Positions 34,755 to 48,038 are shown, numbered from the stretch's first letter. The stretch: DNA of 64,000 bases from Sepiola atlantica (GCA_963556195.1 OY744517.1:83248214-83312213); one strand, 5' to 3'. Notes: generated from the sequence alone by a model not told the origin. Translations and numbers: made by a program.

Positions 34755-35368
34755 CTTATTCAGTTTATCATCTATTTTAAATGTTGGAATGTGTTGAACG
34801 GCTTTTAGAAATTGACTTCTAAACTAACCTATCTCTGACCAGGTCCTTATTTATCCCTCTTTCTTACAAGTCAATTTTTATCATTTCCTCCCATGTTTTT
34901 CTTGGCTTTTCCATGCCAACTGAACCTTTTAATGTGACCAAACCAACGAAGTCCCCTATTTTGCACACATCTTCCTAAACTGTCTAGATTTACTCTTTCT
35001 CTGAGGTCATCAGATCTAAGCCTTGCTTTAAGACTCACATTACACATCCATTGCATCATTCTCACATAATTTCTTTCCATGCAACACATATCCTCAACCT
35101 TCACTGGGCAGGTGTCACTTCCATACATCATCACACTACACATACATGCCTGATAGCCTCTTATCTTGATTGACAACAGTAACACTCTGCTGGTTAGTTA
35201 TGACAGCAGTTCCCTGAACTTAGTCCACCCACTCCTAACTCTTGCAATCATACCAGCATCCCCCTCTGTGCTTTAATGATGTCACCAAGGTAACAACACT
35301 TCTGGACAACCTCAATAGCCTCGCCATCCAAATATACTTTCTCCACATCTGAGTTCTCATCCATCTCC
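34755..35368 (-). mobile_element. RTE-like LINE 3' fragment, copy 2
   Basis: Minus-strand frames read VEKVYLDGEAIEVVQKCCYL then GDIIKAE, later CSVMMYGSDTCPVKVEDMCC, DDLRERVNLDSLGRCVQNRG and LRWFGHIKR. It shows the same family as 27.6 and 57.4 kb and extends furthest 5'. Its 3' end, near 34755, has only a short GATGA tail rather than a long microsatellite. It is disrupted by frameshifts. Confidence 0.8.
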
Positions 35369-35599
35369 ATTGTTATTTACACAAGAATACTAGTCTTTTA
35401 TTTTTCAAGAATTTCAAACGAAGTTTATATTGTTACTTATCTTGCCGACTTAATATTAAAAACTTAAACTAATGTTTTTCTTTACTCTGTTTTATTAAAA
35501 AATGCATTATATAATCATAAGTTTTATACATTTGAAAAATAAGACACAAAACTCATGTTATGATTCAAATAAACTTTTTTAAATGCTATAAAGCAATTC

Positions 35600-36075
35600 A
35601 TTATGTACTAAAACGTTTAGGGTCTAGTGATCCTAGGAAAAAAAAAGGAGAAAGTAGTTATTTATTTATGTGCTAAAAATATTACATTCAAATTAATTTT
35701 CTGAAAGCTTTTAAGCTTTCAGAAAATTAATTTGAAAAGTGAAAAAAAAAAAACGGAAAATTATTTTTATGAGAAAAAAAAGGCCTAGAACTTGCTCGCA
35801 ATATAACAGACAGGGCCGTATAAATTCAACGGCCATTAAAATATCAATAATACTACTACTAAATAAAAACTGCTTTATAAAATTATTTAAAGCAAAAATC
35901 TGTAAATCTATTATAATATCAAATCTTTGTTGGTTTCTAACCAATTCATTGATAAACCAGAAATTTTAACACTAACTTTTCTATAAGATATTCCTAGATT
36001 TACCTGGCAATGCAAGTGAAATTATTTTCTTGTTTATTTGGCTATTGGAATCCATGTTATGCATATTTTTTCAAC
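35600..36075 (+). repeat. Repeat C, uninterrupted copy
   Basis: Aligns with 13360-13705 plus 15375-15500. It carries two perfect hairpins (35687-35736 and 36044-36105) that the other copy lacks. No credible protein is encoded. Confidence 0.65.
35687..35736. repeat. Perfect 24-bp-arm hairpin
   Basis: TTCAAATTAATTTTCTGAAA continues to AGCTT, two T bases follow, and then the exact reverse complement. The arms are 35687-35710 and 35713-35736 with no mismatch. Confidence 0.95.
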
Positions 36076-36105
36076 CAGAAAAATATGCATAACATGGATT
36101 CCAAT
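36044..36105. repeat. Perfect 27-bp-arm hairpin
   Basis: ATTGGAATCCATGTTATGCA continues to TATTTTT at 36070, an 8-bp spacer follows, and then the exact reverse complement at 36079-36105. The related copy near 15.48 kb has only one arm, so the second arm is a later inverted duplication. Confidence 0.95.
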
Positions 36106-36587
36106 TAGTAAAAGAAAGTTATTCATTACTTTGAAGAAACTCTGCCTTCCATCACTTTCTACGATGATTGAATTAGCAAATCTTCTCGCTGTTCATTGTG
36201 TCTTCCAAATATTTTTGGAAATAAGACTGGAATGTACAAAGTGGTGTGAAAGTAAGTTTTATAAATAAATAAAAAAAAAAGAAAACAAAAATTAAATTCT
36301 TTACTTGTTTGTTTATAAAACATAAAATTCCATACATTAAAGCCATTACCATGAAATAAAGAAAATAATTATTTTATTTATTAACATCCTCTCGTCACAA
36401 ATAGAGAAAAAAAACCCCTGAAATATTGTGTAGGAATTTCTTATTCCTCATTCTTTTAATTAGTTCTACTTCTTTATTTATTTGTTTTTTTATGCCTCCT
36501 TGAACATCTCCCCTTTAACTATCTTCTCAATTAAACTGTTAAAAAATGTTAAAAAATTAAACTCTTAGTACAGTATCAATATCCAGA
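36106..36587. other. Unassigned AT-rich sequence
   Basis: No supportable feature apart from possible 3' UTR of the LINE that follows on the minus strand. Confidence 0.4.
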
Positions 36588-36962
36588 TCAAATTCTGTTA
36601 AATATTTCACTTGATAACTCCCAAAAGTGCCCCCTCAATTTCTCCCTCCTACCACTTTCTCTGAATTCATCCAACCTCATCTTAAACTGATCCACGCTAT
36701 TTCTGTTCTTAATCTGATCTGGCAACTTATTCCAAAAACATATTACTCTGTAAACAAAAAAACATAACTGGTTAACAGATCTAGTTTTTGAAAACTGCCT
36801 TGACAATAACCTTCCAGATCTAGGAGAAATACTAAAAAGATGCCCAGCATAGTTAGAAATGCCATTTATTATCTTGAAAGTCTCAATCATATCACCTCTC
36901 ATTCTTCTCACGGCGTTATTCTTTCTACCCTGTGATATTGAGTGAAAGATGAGTTTGGTCAA
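36588..36962 (-). mobile_element. CR1/Jockey-type LINE C-terminal fragment
   Basis: The minus-strand frame of about 120 codons contains RRMRGDMIETFKIINGI, then SVNQLCFFVYRVICFWNKLP and KNRNSVDQFKMRLDEF. This corresponds to the RRIRGDMIE..VDLWNGLP region at 14.8-15.1 kb but belongs to a different family. It is open throughout and 5'-truncated at 36962. Confidence 0.8.
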
Positions 36963-37499
36963 CCAATTCTTATTTCAGTCATGTCAGTATTGAAGTGAGT
37001 GCCGAATTATTTCTCCCTTCACCAACAACAACAGTAACACTTGCGACGTTCGCTGTTAATATCAGCAGCAGTAGCACTTCTTCCTTTCCGACAACAGGAG
37101 ACGTTCGCTCTTCTCATTAGCAGTAACAGTAGTCTACCTTTCAGCTTACGTCAGCAACACAATTCGAAATATAACCAACACAATCAGGGTATACACGACA
37201 TCAGTTCAAAACACACGCAAACGACGTCGCATCCAAAACAAAACTGACTCCTCGAACAAAAAATTTTTCTTTTTATCCAGCCATCTATGACTGCCAAAAG
37301 CGCCTATTTTACATAATTACGACTGCTTCTCTACAGAGGGCGTGCACTAGTCGTGGCCGCTTATTCCTCGGTCTCTCCACATTGAGTAACCATTTTAAAT
37401 AACTTACATATTACTAATATTACTATACTATAATCACATGTAGCTTGGACAACTTAGACCTTATCTTACATAGCCGTCCCGTCATGGGTCGTGGCAGTT
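36963..37499. other. Unassigned sequence
   Basis: Less AT-rich than its surroundings, with CAACAACAACAG and GACGTTCGCT motifs (the latter at about 37045 and 37102). No protein, RNA or LTR boundary could be established. Confidence 0.35.
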
Positions 37500-37690
37500 C
37501 TCACTTACCTGGTGTATCAGCTTTGTCCTGGCTGGCCGCACGCCGTTCATCGTAATAGTCGCACGCTGTAGTCATCTTAAAGCACAACACAACCAAAGGC
37601 AGTTTTTGAGTTTCCAAATATTTATTTAACACAACACAAGTCTTGAGTTGGCTGGCACGGAGAGGGGAGTGAGGGAGAATCACCGCAATA
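37500..37690 (-). other. Exon-like segment with consensus splice donor
   Basis: The minus-strand frame ends with MTTACDYYDERRAASQDKAD then TPG, immediately followed by a CAG/GTAAGTGAG donor-type sequence at about 37500. Upstream on the same strand lies TTAAATAAATATTTGG. It could be the 5' leader and first exon of a host gene or an LTR-element leader. No partner exon is identifiable in the window. Confidence 0.3.
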
Positions 37691-37848
37691 CGTACATTAA
37701 CTTCTTCTTTAATTCCTGCCTTACGCCACCACTGGCGTCCCAGCCGGAGGTCGCTAACATGCGTCTACACGCACCAAATTCTGGAAAGCAAGAGAGCGGA
37801 TATCGTCACAACGGAAGTGACAACGAGACTTCCGCTGCTCCTGCTAAC

Positions 37849-37920
37849 ATCATCATCATGATGATCATTATAACCATCAGCATCATTATTTAACACTTAT
37901 TACAGTATTAAATAGAAAAA
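37849..37920 (+). repeat. Direct repeat E, copy 1
   Basis: CATCATCATGATGATCATTA followed by TAACCATCAGCATCATTATT and TAACACTTATTACAGTATTA. It recurs at 38757-38832. Confidence 0.8.
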
Positions 37921-38756
37921 TACAATATATTCAAATTATTAAAAATTGTTTATTGGCATATATAAGCAACGTCTCAATCAATAAGACCTTCGTATGACGA
38001 GTGGTGTGAGCCAATTTATGAATAAGTGACAAAACAAAAATTGTGGCTCACACCATTCATCGTAGTATACTCTGGGGAATGTCGCATGGACTGAAACTTT
38101 CGTTATCTTCGTCAGTATAGAACTTTTAACAATTTGAATATTCTGTTCTGTCAATTTAATGATATTTATAAACTGTCAGATGCCTCATTATATTTAAATT
38201 AATATATATATATATTTATATATATATATATATATATATATGCTAGTGTACACTTTCCATCAAAAGTGATAGAAAACAAATTATACCTCGCCAATGTTCG
38301 CACTAATATTCATATAAAATCACAGAATTGCATCAGTAATTTAATTTTTCATATATACATCATTATCATTTCTGATGACCTAAATACAAAATATCTACCA
38401 TTGACTTTTTATTATAGAGTGAAAGTTTCTTTCTAAATTCATTTCAGATGGCAATAGTTGTCTAACTTGCCACTTTCTTTCTAATGCTTTTTTTTATTTT
38501 GACAGGAGAGGACTGAGCTATATCTAATGGAAAAAAATGCGAGTCATTTCTGATGACCTAAAGAAAAAATAAACACACCAACCTTGAGTTAGCCTTTTTT
38601 TTAAAAAAATTTTCTTCTTTTTATTTTCTTACTTTGCTTATTGTGAAGTAGGTGGCGGCTAGACATTTACAAAAATGACGCAGGATGTTAAAATATCAAA
38701 GACGTAAAATGCTTAAAAAATGAAATTGAAAGAGAACAATCGTTGCTCACATAAAG
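37921..38756. other. Sequence between direct repeats E, with hairpin and (TA)n
   Basis: Contains an imperfect hairpin at about 37990-38072 (GTGGTGTGAGCCA and TGGCTCACACCA-type arms) and a (TA)n tract at 38203-38241. It is framed by direct repeats about 910 bp apart. No coding frame. Confidence 0.5.
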
Positions 38757-38832
38757 AAATCATCATGATCATCATAACCATCAGCATCATTATTTAACAC
38801 TTATTAACACTTATTACAGTATTAGTATAAAA
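38757..38832 (+). repeat. Direct repeat E, copy 2
   Basis: AATCATCATGATCATCATAA through the same CATCAGCATCATTATTTAAC segment. It contains an extra 12-bp duplication (TTAACACTTATT). Confidence 0.8.
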
Positions 38833-39184
38833 TACTGCAAATTTTCAGCTCATGATTGGTGATGCTAGACTGTGACACCAGATGCATACAAAAATGAGGG
38901 TTGACTGTCGTCACCCGCCGCCAGAGCGATGTTATTTCAGACAATAAAGTCATTCTTCGGAGATTGTTTATCCAGTGTAGCTGTAGGAACTTGGATTATG
39001 TTCCCAGAAAAACGTCGACAAATAAAAAATAAAAAAGAAGCCTCAACATAATTACAGGTAATTCTTTACCAACAGCTAAAAGCCCAATTCATCTACTTGT
39101 GATAGGTTCAACCCATGCTAATCAAATTATAGGGTTGTATTATTCCTGCTTAAAAGAATCTGTCTTTACCAAAATAAGTTAGTC
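38833..39184. other. Unassigned sequence
   Basis: No supportable feature. Confidence 0.4.
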
Positions 39185-39545
39185 CACCATTGGGCTGAGC
39201 TCCTATTTTTAGTTCCTTCTTGTAAGACATTCACAGCAAGAACTCGTCTAGCAACTACAATAGAAAAGTAATTCCTATTCCGCCTCCATGTGCTTACCAT
39301 CAGGCAGAATTTCCATGAACAGGGTTTCTTTACAAGGATTCCCATCTGTGGAACACCTTACCTGCTGATTACAACATAAACATCTTCAAATCTAATGTCA
39401 ACAAAGACTTGCCAAAAACCGCTCCATTAATAATCGAACTTAGTTCATACTACTGATTGTTCCTCATCTTTCGGTTGACAATCATTCAATCACATTAACA
39501 CTTATCCTTGAGTGGCTTGTGGCCTCAATAATTGGTGACCCAAAA
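39185..39545 (+). mobile_element. LINE family 2 3' fragment
   Basis: Matches the 14.17-14.54 kb copy: CTGAGCTCC.ATTTTT, then CTCCATGTGCTTACCATC, GATTACAACAT and a 3' UTR with CTTATCCTTGAGTGGCTTGT. A deletion removes the CAAGATTG.TTCC part of the C-terminal motif. It lies 150 bp left of the 55-bp satellite. Confidence 0.75.
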
Positions 39546-39701
39546 GAAAAAAAAAATCAACCTCCCGGTTTGAATTCGAAACAATCGTTTTAGTCTTTTT
39601 TATTGTCGATTTGATAAATTAAAGTTTATATATGGATTTTATTTTTTGTTGTTGTAAAGAATGTACTAACACCCCTTCCTTATACAATGAATTATCCCGA
39701 G

Positions 39702-42700
39702 CAGTATGATAGTGATACAAGTACAGCTGGGCCGTTTCCCATATACATTACATGCCAGTTATGATAGTAATACAAGTACAGCTGGGCTGTTTCCCATATA
39801 CATTACATGCGAGGTATGATAATAATACAAGTACAGCTGGGCTGTTTCCCATATACATTACATGCCAGTTATGATAGTAATACAAGTACAGCTGGGCTGT
39901 TTCCCATATACATTACATGCGAGGTATGATAATAATACAAGTACAGCTGGGCTGTTTCCCATATACACTACAAGCCAGTTATGATAGTAATACAAGTACA
40001 GCTGGGCTGTTTCCCATATACATTACATGCGAGGTATGATAATAATACAAGTACAGCTGGGCTGTTTCCCATATACACTACACGCCAGTTATGATAGTAA
40101 TACAAGTACAGCTGGGCTGTTTCCCATATACATTACACGCCAGTTATGATAGTAATACAAGTACAGCTGGGCTGTTTCCCATATACATTACACGCCAGTT
40201 ATGATAGTAATACATAGAGCTCGGCTGTTTCCCATATACACTACACGCCAGTTATGATAGTAATACAAGTACAGCTGGGCTGTTTCCCATATACACTACA
40301 CGCCAGTTATGATAATAATACAAGTACAGCTGGGCTGTTTCCCATATACATTACATGCGAGGTATGATAATAATACAAGTACAGCTGGGCTGTTTCCCAT
40401 ATACACTACAAGCCAGTTATGATAGTAATACAAGTACAGCTGGGCTGTTTCCCATATACATTACATGCGAGGTATGATAATAATACAAGTACAGCTCGGC
40501 TGTTTCCCATATACATTACACGCCAGTTATGATAGTAATACAAGTACAGCTGGGCTGTTTCCCATATACATTACACGCCAGTTATGATAGTAATACAAGT
40601 ACAGCTGGGCTGTTTCCCATATACATTACACGCCAGTTATGATAGTAATACATAGAGCTCGGCTGTTTCCCATATACATTACACGCCAGTTATGATAGTA
40701 ATACAAGTACAGCTGGGCTGTTTCCCATATACATTACACGCCAGTTATGATAGTAATACAAGTACAGCTGGGCTGTTTCCCATATACATTACACGCCAGT
40801 TATGATAGTAATACAAGTACAGCTGGGCTGTTTCCCATATACACTACACGCCAGTTATGATAGTAATACAAGTACAGCTGGGCTGTTTCCCATATACATT
40901 ACACGCCAGTTATGATAGTAATACAAGTACAGCTGGGCTGTTTCCCATATACACTACACGCCAGTTATGATAGTAATACATAGAGCTCGGCTGTTTCCCA
41001 TATACATTACACGCCAGTTATGATAGTAATACAAGTACAGCTCGGCTGTTTCCCATATACATTACACGCCAGTTATGATAGTAATACAAGTACAGCTGGG
41101 CTGTTTCCCATATACACTACACGCCAGTTATGATAGTAATACAAGTACAGCTGGGCTGTTTCCCATATACATTACACGTCAGTTATGATAGTAATACAAG
41201 TACAGCTGGGCTGTTTCCCATATACATTACACGCCAGTTATGATAGTAATACATAGAGCTCGGCTGTTTCCCATATACATTACACGCCAGTTATGATAGT
41301 AATACAAGTACAGCTGGGCTGTTTCCCATATACATTACACGCCAGTTATGATAGTAATACAAGTACAGCTGGGCTGTTTCCCATATACACTACACGCCAG
41401 TTATGATAGTAATACAAGTACAGCTGGGCTGTTTCCCATATACATTACACGCCAGTTATGATAGTAATACAAGTACAGCTGGGCTGTTTCCCATATACAT
41501 TACACGCCAGTTATGATAGTAATACATAGAGCTCGGCTGTTTCCCATATACATTACACGCCAGTTATGATAGTAATACAAGTACAGCTGGGCTGTTTCCC
41601 ATATACACTACACGCCAGTTATGATAGTAATACAAGTACAGCTGGGCTGTTTCCCATATACATTACACGCCAGTTATGATAGTAATACAAGTACAGCTGG
41701 GCTGTTTCCCATATACATTACACGCCAGTTATGATAGTAATACAAGTACAGCTGGGCTGTTTCCCATATACACTACACGCCAGTTATGATAATAATACAA
41801 GTACAGCTGGGCTGTTTCCCATATACATTACACGCCAGTTATGATAGTAATACAAGTACAGCTGGGCTGTTTCCCATATACACTACACGCCAGTTATGAT
41901 AATAATACAAGTACAGCTGGGCTGTTTCCCATATACACTACACGCCAGTTATGATAATAATACAAGTACAGCTGGGCTGTTTCCCATATACATTACACGC
42001 CAGTTATGATAGTAATACAAGTACAGCTGGGCTGTTTCCCATATACACTACACGCCAGTTATGATAATAATACAAGTACAGCTGGGCTGTTTCCCATATA
42101 CACTACAAGCCAGTTATGATAGTAATACAAGTACAGCTGGGCTGTTTCCCATATACATTACATGCGAGGTATGATAATAATACAAGTACAGCTGGGCTGT
42201 TTCCCATATACACTACACGCCAGTTATGATAATAATACATAGAGCTCGGCTGTTTCCCATATACATTACACGCCAGTTATGATAGTAATACAAGTACAGC
42301 TGGGCTGTTTCCCATATACATTACACGCCAGTTATGATAGTAATACATAGAGCTCGGCTGTTTCCCATATACATTACACGCCAGTTATGATAGTAATACA
42401 AGTACAGCTGGGCTGTTTCCCATATACACTACACGCCAGTTATGATAGTAATACAAGTACAGCTGGGCTGTTTCCCATATACACTACACGCCAGTTATGA
42501 TAATAATACAAGTACAGCTGGGCTGTTTCCCATATACACTACACGCCAGTTATGATAGTAATACAAGTACAGCTGGGCTGTTTCCCATATACATTACACG
42601 CCAGTTATGATAGTAATACAAGTACAGCTGGGCTGTTTCCCATATACATTACACGCCAGTTATGATAGTAATACAAGTACAGCTGGGCTGTTTCCCATAT

Positions 42701-45700
42701 ACACTACACGCCAGTTATGATAATAATACAAGTACAGCTGGGCTGTTTCCCATATACACTACACGCCAGTTATGATAGTAATACAAGTACAGCTCGGCTG
42801 TTTCCCATATACACTACACGCCAGTTATGATAATAATACAAGTACAGCTCGGCTGTTTCCCATATACACTACACGCCAGTTATGATAATAATACAAGTAC
42901 AGCTCGGCTGTTTCCCATATACATTACACGCCAGTTATGATAGTAATACAAGTACAGCTGGGCTGTTTCCCATATACACTACACGCCAGTTATGATAATA
43001 ATACAAGTACAGCTGGGCTGTTTCCCATATACACTACACGCCAGTTATGATAGTAATACATAGAGCTCGGCTGTTTCCCATATACATTACACGCCAGTTA
43101 TGATAGTAATACAAGTACAGCTGGGCTGTTTCCCATATACATTACACGCCAGTTATGATAGTAATACAAGTACAGCTGGGCTGTTTCCCATATACACTAC
43201 ACGCCAGTTATGATAATAATACAAGTACAGCTCGGCTGTTTCCCATATACATTACACGCCAGTTATGATAGTAATACAAGTACAGCTGGGCTGTTTCCCA
43301 TATACACTACACGCCAGTTATGATAATAATACAAGTACAGCTGGGCTGTTTCCCATATACACTACACGCCAGTTATGATAGTAATACATAGAGCTCGGCT
43401 GTTTCCCATATACATTACACGCCAGTTATGATAGTAATACAAGTACAGCTGGGCTGTTTCCCATATACATTACACGCCAGTTATGATAGTAATACATAGA
43501 GCTCGGCTGTTTCCCATATACATTACACGCCAGTTATGATAGTAATACAAGTACAGCTGGGCTGTTTCCCATATACACTACACGCCAGTTATGATAGTAA
43601 TACAAGTACAGCTGGGCTGTTTCCCATATACATTACACGCCAGTTATGATAATAATACAAGTACAGCTGGGCTGTTTCCCATATACATTACACGCCAGTT
43701 ATGATAGTAATACAAGTACAGCTGGGCTGTTTCCCATATACACTACACGCCAGTTATGATAATAATACAAGTACAGCTGGGCTGTTTCCCATATACATTA
43801 CACGCCAGTTATGATAGTAATACAAGTACAGCTGGGCTGTTTCCCATATACACTACACGCCAGTTATGATAATAATACAAGTACAGCTGAGCTGTTTCCC
43901 ATATACACTACACGCCAGTTATGATAGTAATACATAGAGCTTGGCTGTTTCCCATATACATTACACGCCAGTTATGATAGTAATACAAGTACAGCTGGGC
44001 TGTTTCCCATATACATTACACGCCAGTTATGATAGTAATACATAGAGCTCGGCTGTTTCCCATATACATTACACGCCAGTTATGATAGTAATACAAGTAC
44101 AGCTGGGCTGTTTCCCATATACACTACACGCCAGTTATGATAGTAATACAAGTACAGCTGGGCTGTTTCCCATATACATTACACGCCAGTTATGATAGTA
44201 ATACAAGTACAGCTCGGCTGTTTCCCATATACATTACACGCCAGTTATGATAGTAATACAAGTACAGCTGGGCTGTTTCCCATATACACTACACGCCAGT
44301 TATGATAGTAATACAAGTACAGCTGGGCTGTTTCCCATATACACTACACGCCAGTTATGATAGTAATACAAGTACAGCTGGGCTGTTTCCCATATACATT
44401 ACACGCCAGTTATGATAGTAATACAAGTACAGCTGGGCTGTTTCCCATATACATTACACGCCAGTTATGATAATAATACAAGTACAGCTGGGCTGTTTCC
44501 CATATACACTACACGCCAGTTATGATAATAATACAAGTACAGCTGGGCTGTTTCCCATATACACTACAAGCCAGTTATGATAGTAATACAAGTACAGCTG
44601 GGCTGTTTCCCATATACATTACATGCGAGGTATGATAATAATACAAGTACAGCTCGGCTGTTTCCCATATACACTACAAGCCAGTTATGATAGTAATACA
44701 AGTACAGCTGGGCTGTTTCCCATATACATTACACGCCAGTTATGATAATAATACAAGTACAGCTGGGCTGTTTCCCATATACACTACACGCCAGTTATGA
44801 TAGTAATACAAGTACAGCTGGGCTGTTTCCCATATACACTACACGCCAGTTATGATAGTAATACAAGTACAGCTGGGCTGTTTCCCATATACACTACACG
44901 CCAGTTATGATAGTAATACAAGTACAGCTGGGCTGTTTCCCATATACATTACACGCCAGTTATGATAGTAATACAAGTACAGCTGGGCTGTTTCCCATAT
45001 ACACTACACGCCAGTTATGATAGTAATACAAGTACAGCTGGGCTGTTTCCCATATACACTACACGCCAGTTATGATAATAATACAAGTACAGCTGGGCTG
45101 TTTCCCATATACATTACACGCCAGTTATGATAGTAATACAAGTACAGCTGGGCTGTTTCCCATATACACTACACGCCAGTTATGATAATAATACAAGTAC
45201 AGCTGGGCTGTTTCCCATATACACTACAAGCTAGTTATGATAGTAATACAAGTACAGCTGGGCTGTTTCCCATATACATTACATGCGAGGTATGATAATA
45301 ATACAAGTACAGCTCGGCTGTTTCCCATATACACTACACGCCAGTTATGATAATAATACAAGTACAGCTGGGCTGTTTCCCATATACATTACATGCCAGT
45401 TATGATAGTAATACAAGTACAGCTGGGCTGTTTCCCATATACATTACATTCCAGTTATGATAGTAATACAAGTACAGCTCGGCCGTTTCCCATATACATT
45501 ACATGCCAGTTATGATAGTAATACAAGTACAGCTGGGCTGTTTCCCCTATACATTACAGGCCAGGTATGATAGTAATACAAGTACAGCTGGGCTGTTTCC
45601 CATATATATTACAGGCCAGGTATGATAGTAATACAAGTACAGCTGGGCTGTTTCCCATATGCATTACATGCCAGGTATGATAGTAATACAAGTACAGCGT

Positions 45701-48038
45701 GGCTGTTTCCCATATACACTACAAGCCAGTTATGATAATAATACAAGTACAGCTGGGCTGTTTCCCATATACATTACATGCCAGTTATGATAGTAATACA
45801 AGTACAGCTGGGCTGTTTCCCATATACATTACATGCCAGTTATGATAGTAATACAAGTACAGCTGGGCTGTTTCCCATATACATTACATGCCAGTTATGA
45901 TAATAATACAAGTACAGCTGGGCTGTTTCCCATATACACTACAAGCCAGTTATGATAATAATACAAGTACAGCTGGGCTGTTTCCCATATACATTACATT
46001 CCAGTTATGATAGTAATACAAGTACAGCTGGGCTGTTTCCCATATACATTACATACCAGTTATGATAATAATACAAGTACAGCTGGGCTGTTTCCCATAT
46101 ACATTACATACCAGTTATGATAATAATACAAGTACAGCTGGGCTGTTTCCCATATACATTACATACCAGTTATGATAATAATACAAGTACAGCTGGGCTG
46201 TTTCCCATATACATTACATACCAGTTATGATAATAATACAAGTACAGCTGGGCTGTTTCCCATATACATTACATACCAGTTATGATAATAATACAAGTAC
46301 AGCTGGGCTGTTTCCCATATACATTACATACCAGTTATGATAATAATACAAGTACAGCTGGGCTGTTTCCCATATACATTACATACCAGTTATGATAATA
46401 ATACAAGTACAGCTGGGCTGTTTCCCATATACATTACATACCAGTTATGATAATAATACAAGTACAGCTGGGCTGTTTCCCATATACATTACATACCAGT
46501 TATGATAATAATACAAGTACAGCTGGGCTGTTTCCCATATACATTACATACCAGTTATGATAATAATACAAGTACAGCTGGGCTGTTTCCCATATACATT
46601 ACATGCCAGTTATGATAGTAATACAAGTACAGCTGGGCTGTTTCCAATATACATTACATGCCAGTTATGATAATAATACAAGTACAGCTGGGCTGTTTCC
46701 CATATACATTACATTCCAGTTATGATAATAATACAAGTACAGCTGGGCTGTTTCCCATATACATTACATGCCAGTTATGATAGTAATACAAGTAAGCTGG
46801 GCTGTTTCTCATATACATTACATTCCAGTTATGATAGTAATACAAGTACAGCTCGGCCGTTTCCCATATACATTACATGCCAGTTATGATAGTAATACAA
46901 GTACAGCTGGGCTGTTTCCCCTATACATTACAGGCCAGGTATGATAGTAATACAAGTACAGCTGGGCTGTTTCCCATATACATTACATGCCAGTTATGAT
47001 AGTAATACAAGTACAGCTGGGCTGTTTCCCCTATACATTACATGCCAGTTATGATAGTAATACAAGTACAGCTGGGCTGTTTCCCATATACATTACATGC
47101 CAGTTATGATAGTAATACAAGTACAGCTGGGCTGTTTCCAATATACATTACATGCCAGTTATGATAATAATACAAGTACAGCTCGGCCGTTTCCCATATA
47201 CATTACATGCCAGTTATGATAGTAATACAAGTAAGCTGGGCTGTTTCCCATATACATTACATTCCAGTTATGATAGTAATACAAGTACAGCTGGGCCGTT
47301 TCCCATATACATTACATGCCAGTTATGATAGTAATACAAGTACAGCTGGGCTGTTTCCCATATACATTACATTCCAGTTATGATAGTAATACAAGTACAG
47401 CTGGGCTGTTTCCCATATACATTACATACCAGTTATGATAATAATACAAGTACAGCTGGGCTGTTTCCCATATACATTACATGCCAGTTATGATAATAAT
47501 ACAAGTACAGCTGGGCTGTTTCCCATATACATTACATGCCAGTTATGATAATAATACAAGTACAGCTGGGCTGTTTCCCATATACATTACATGCCAGTTA
47601 TGATAGTAATACAAGTACAGCTGGGCTGTTTCCCATATACATTACATGCCAGTTATGATAATAATACAAGTACAGCTGGGCTGTTTCCCATATACATTAC
47701 ATTCCAGTTATGATAATAATACAAGTACAGCTGGGCTGTTTCCCATATACATTACATGCCAGTTATGATAGTAATACAAGTACAGCTGGGCTGTTTCCCA
47801 TATACATTACATGCCAGTTATGATAATAATACAAGTACAGCTGGGCTGTTTCCCATATACATTACATTCCAGTTATGATAATAATATAAGTACAGCTGGG
47901 CTGTTTCCCATATACATTACATGCCAGTTATGATAGTAATACAAGTACAGCTGGGCTGTTTCCCATATACATTACAGGTCAGTTATGATAGTAATACAAG
48001 TACAGCTGGGCCGTTCCCATATACATTACATGCCAGTT
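39702..48038 (+). repeat. 55-bp satellite array, about 150 copies
   Basis: The monomer is TTATGATAGTAATACAAGTA then CAGCTGGGCTGTTTCCCATA and TACATTACACGCCAG (55 bp). The array continues unbroken for about 8.3 kb. It has several layers: alternating dimers (CATGCGAGG versus CATGCCAG types) near 39.75-40.08 kb, a 53-bp variant (ACATAGAGCTCGG) about a dozen times between 40.2 and 44.1 kb, and a block of ten apparently identical ACATACCAG-type copies at about 46.05-46.55 kb. ACAGC-TGG-GCTGT in most monomers can form a 5-bp hairpin. 55 is not a multiple of 3 and every frame meets stops, so it is not protein-coding. Confidence 0.98.

Noticed and set aside
39702..48038. CRISPR-like appearance of the regular 55-bp repeats
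   Set aside because: There are no unique spacers between repeats. Whole monomers are tandem and variants are shared. The context is eukaryotic.
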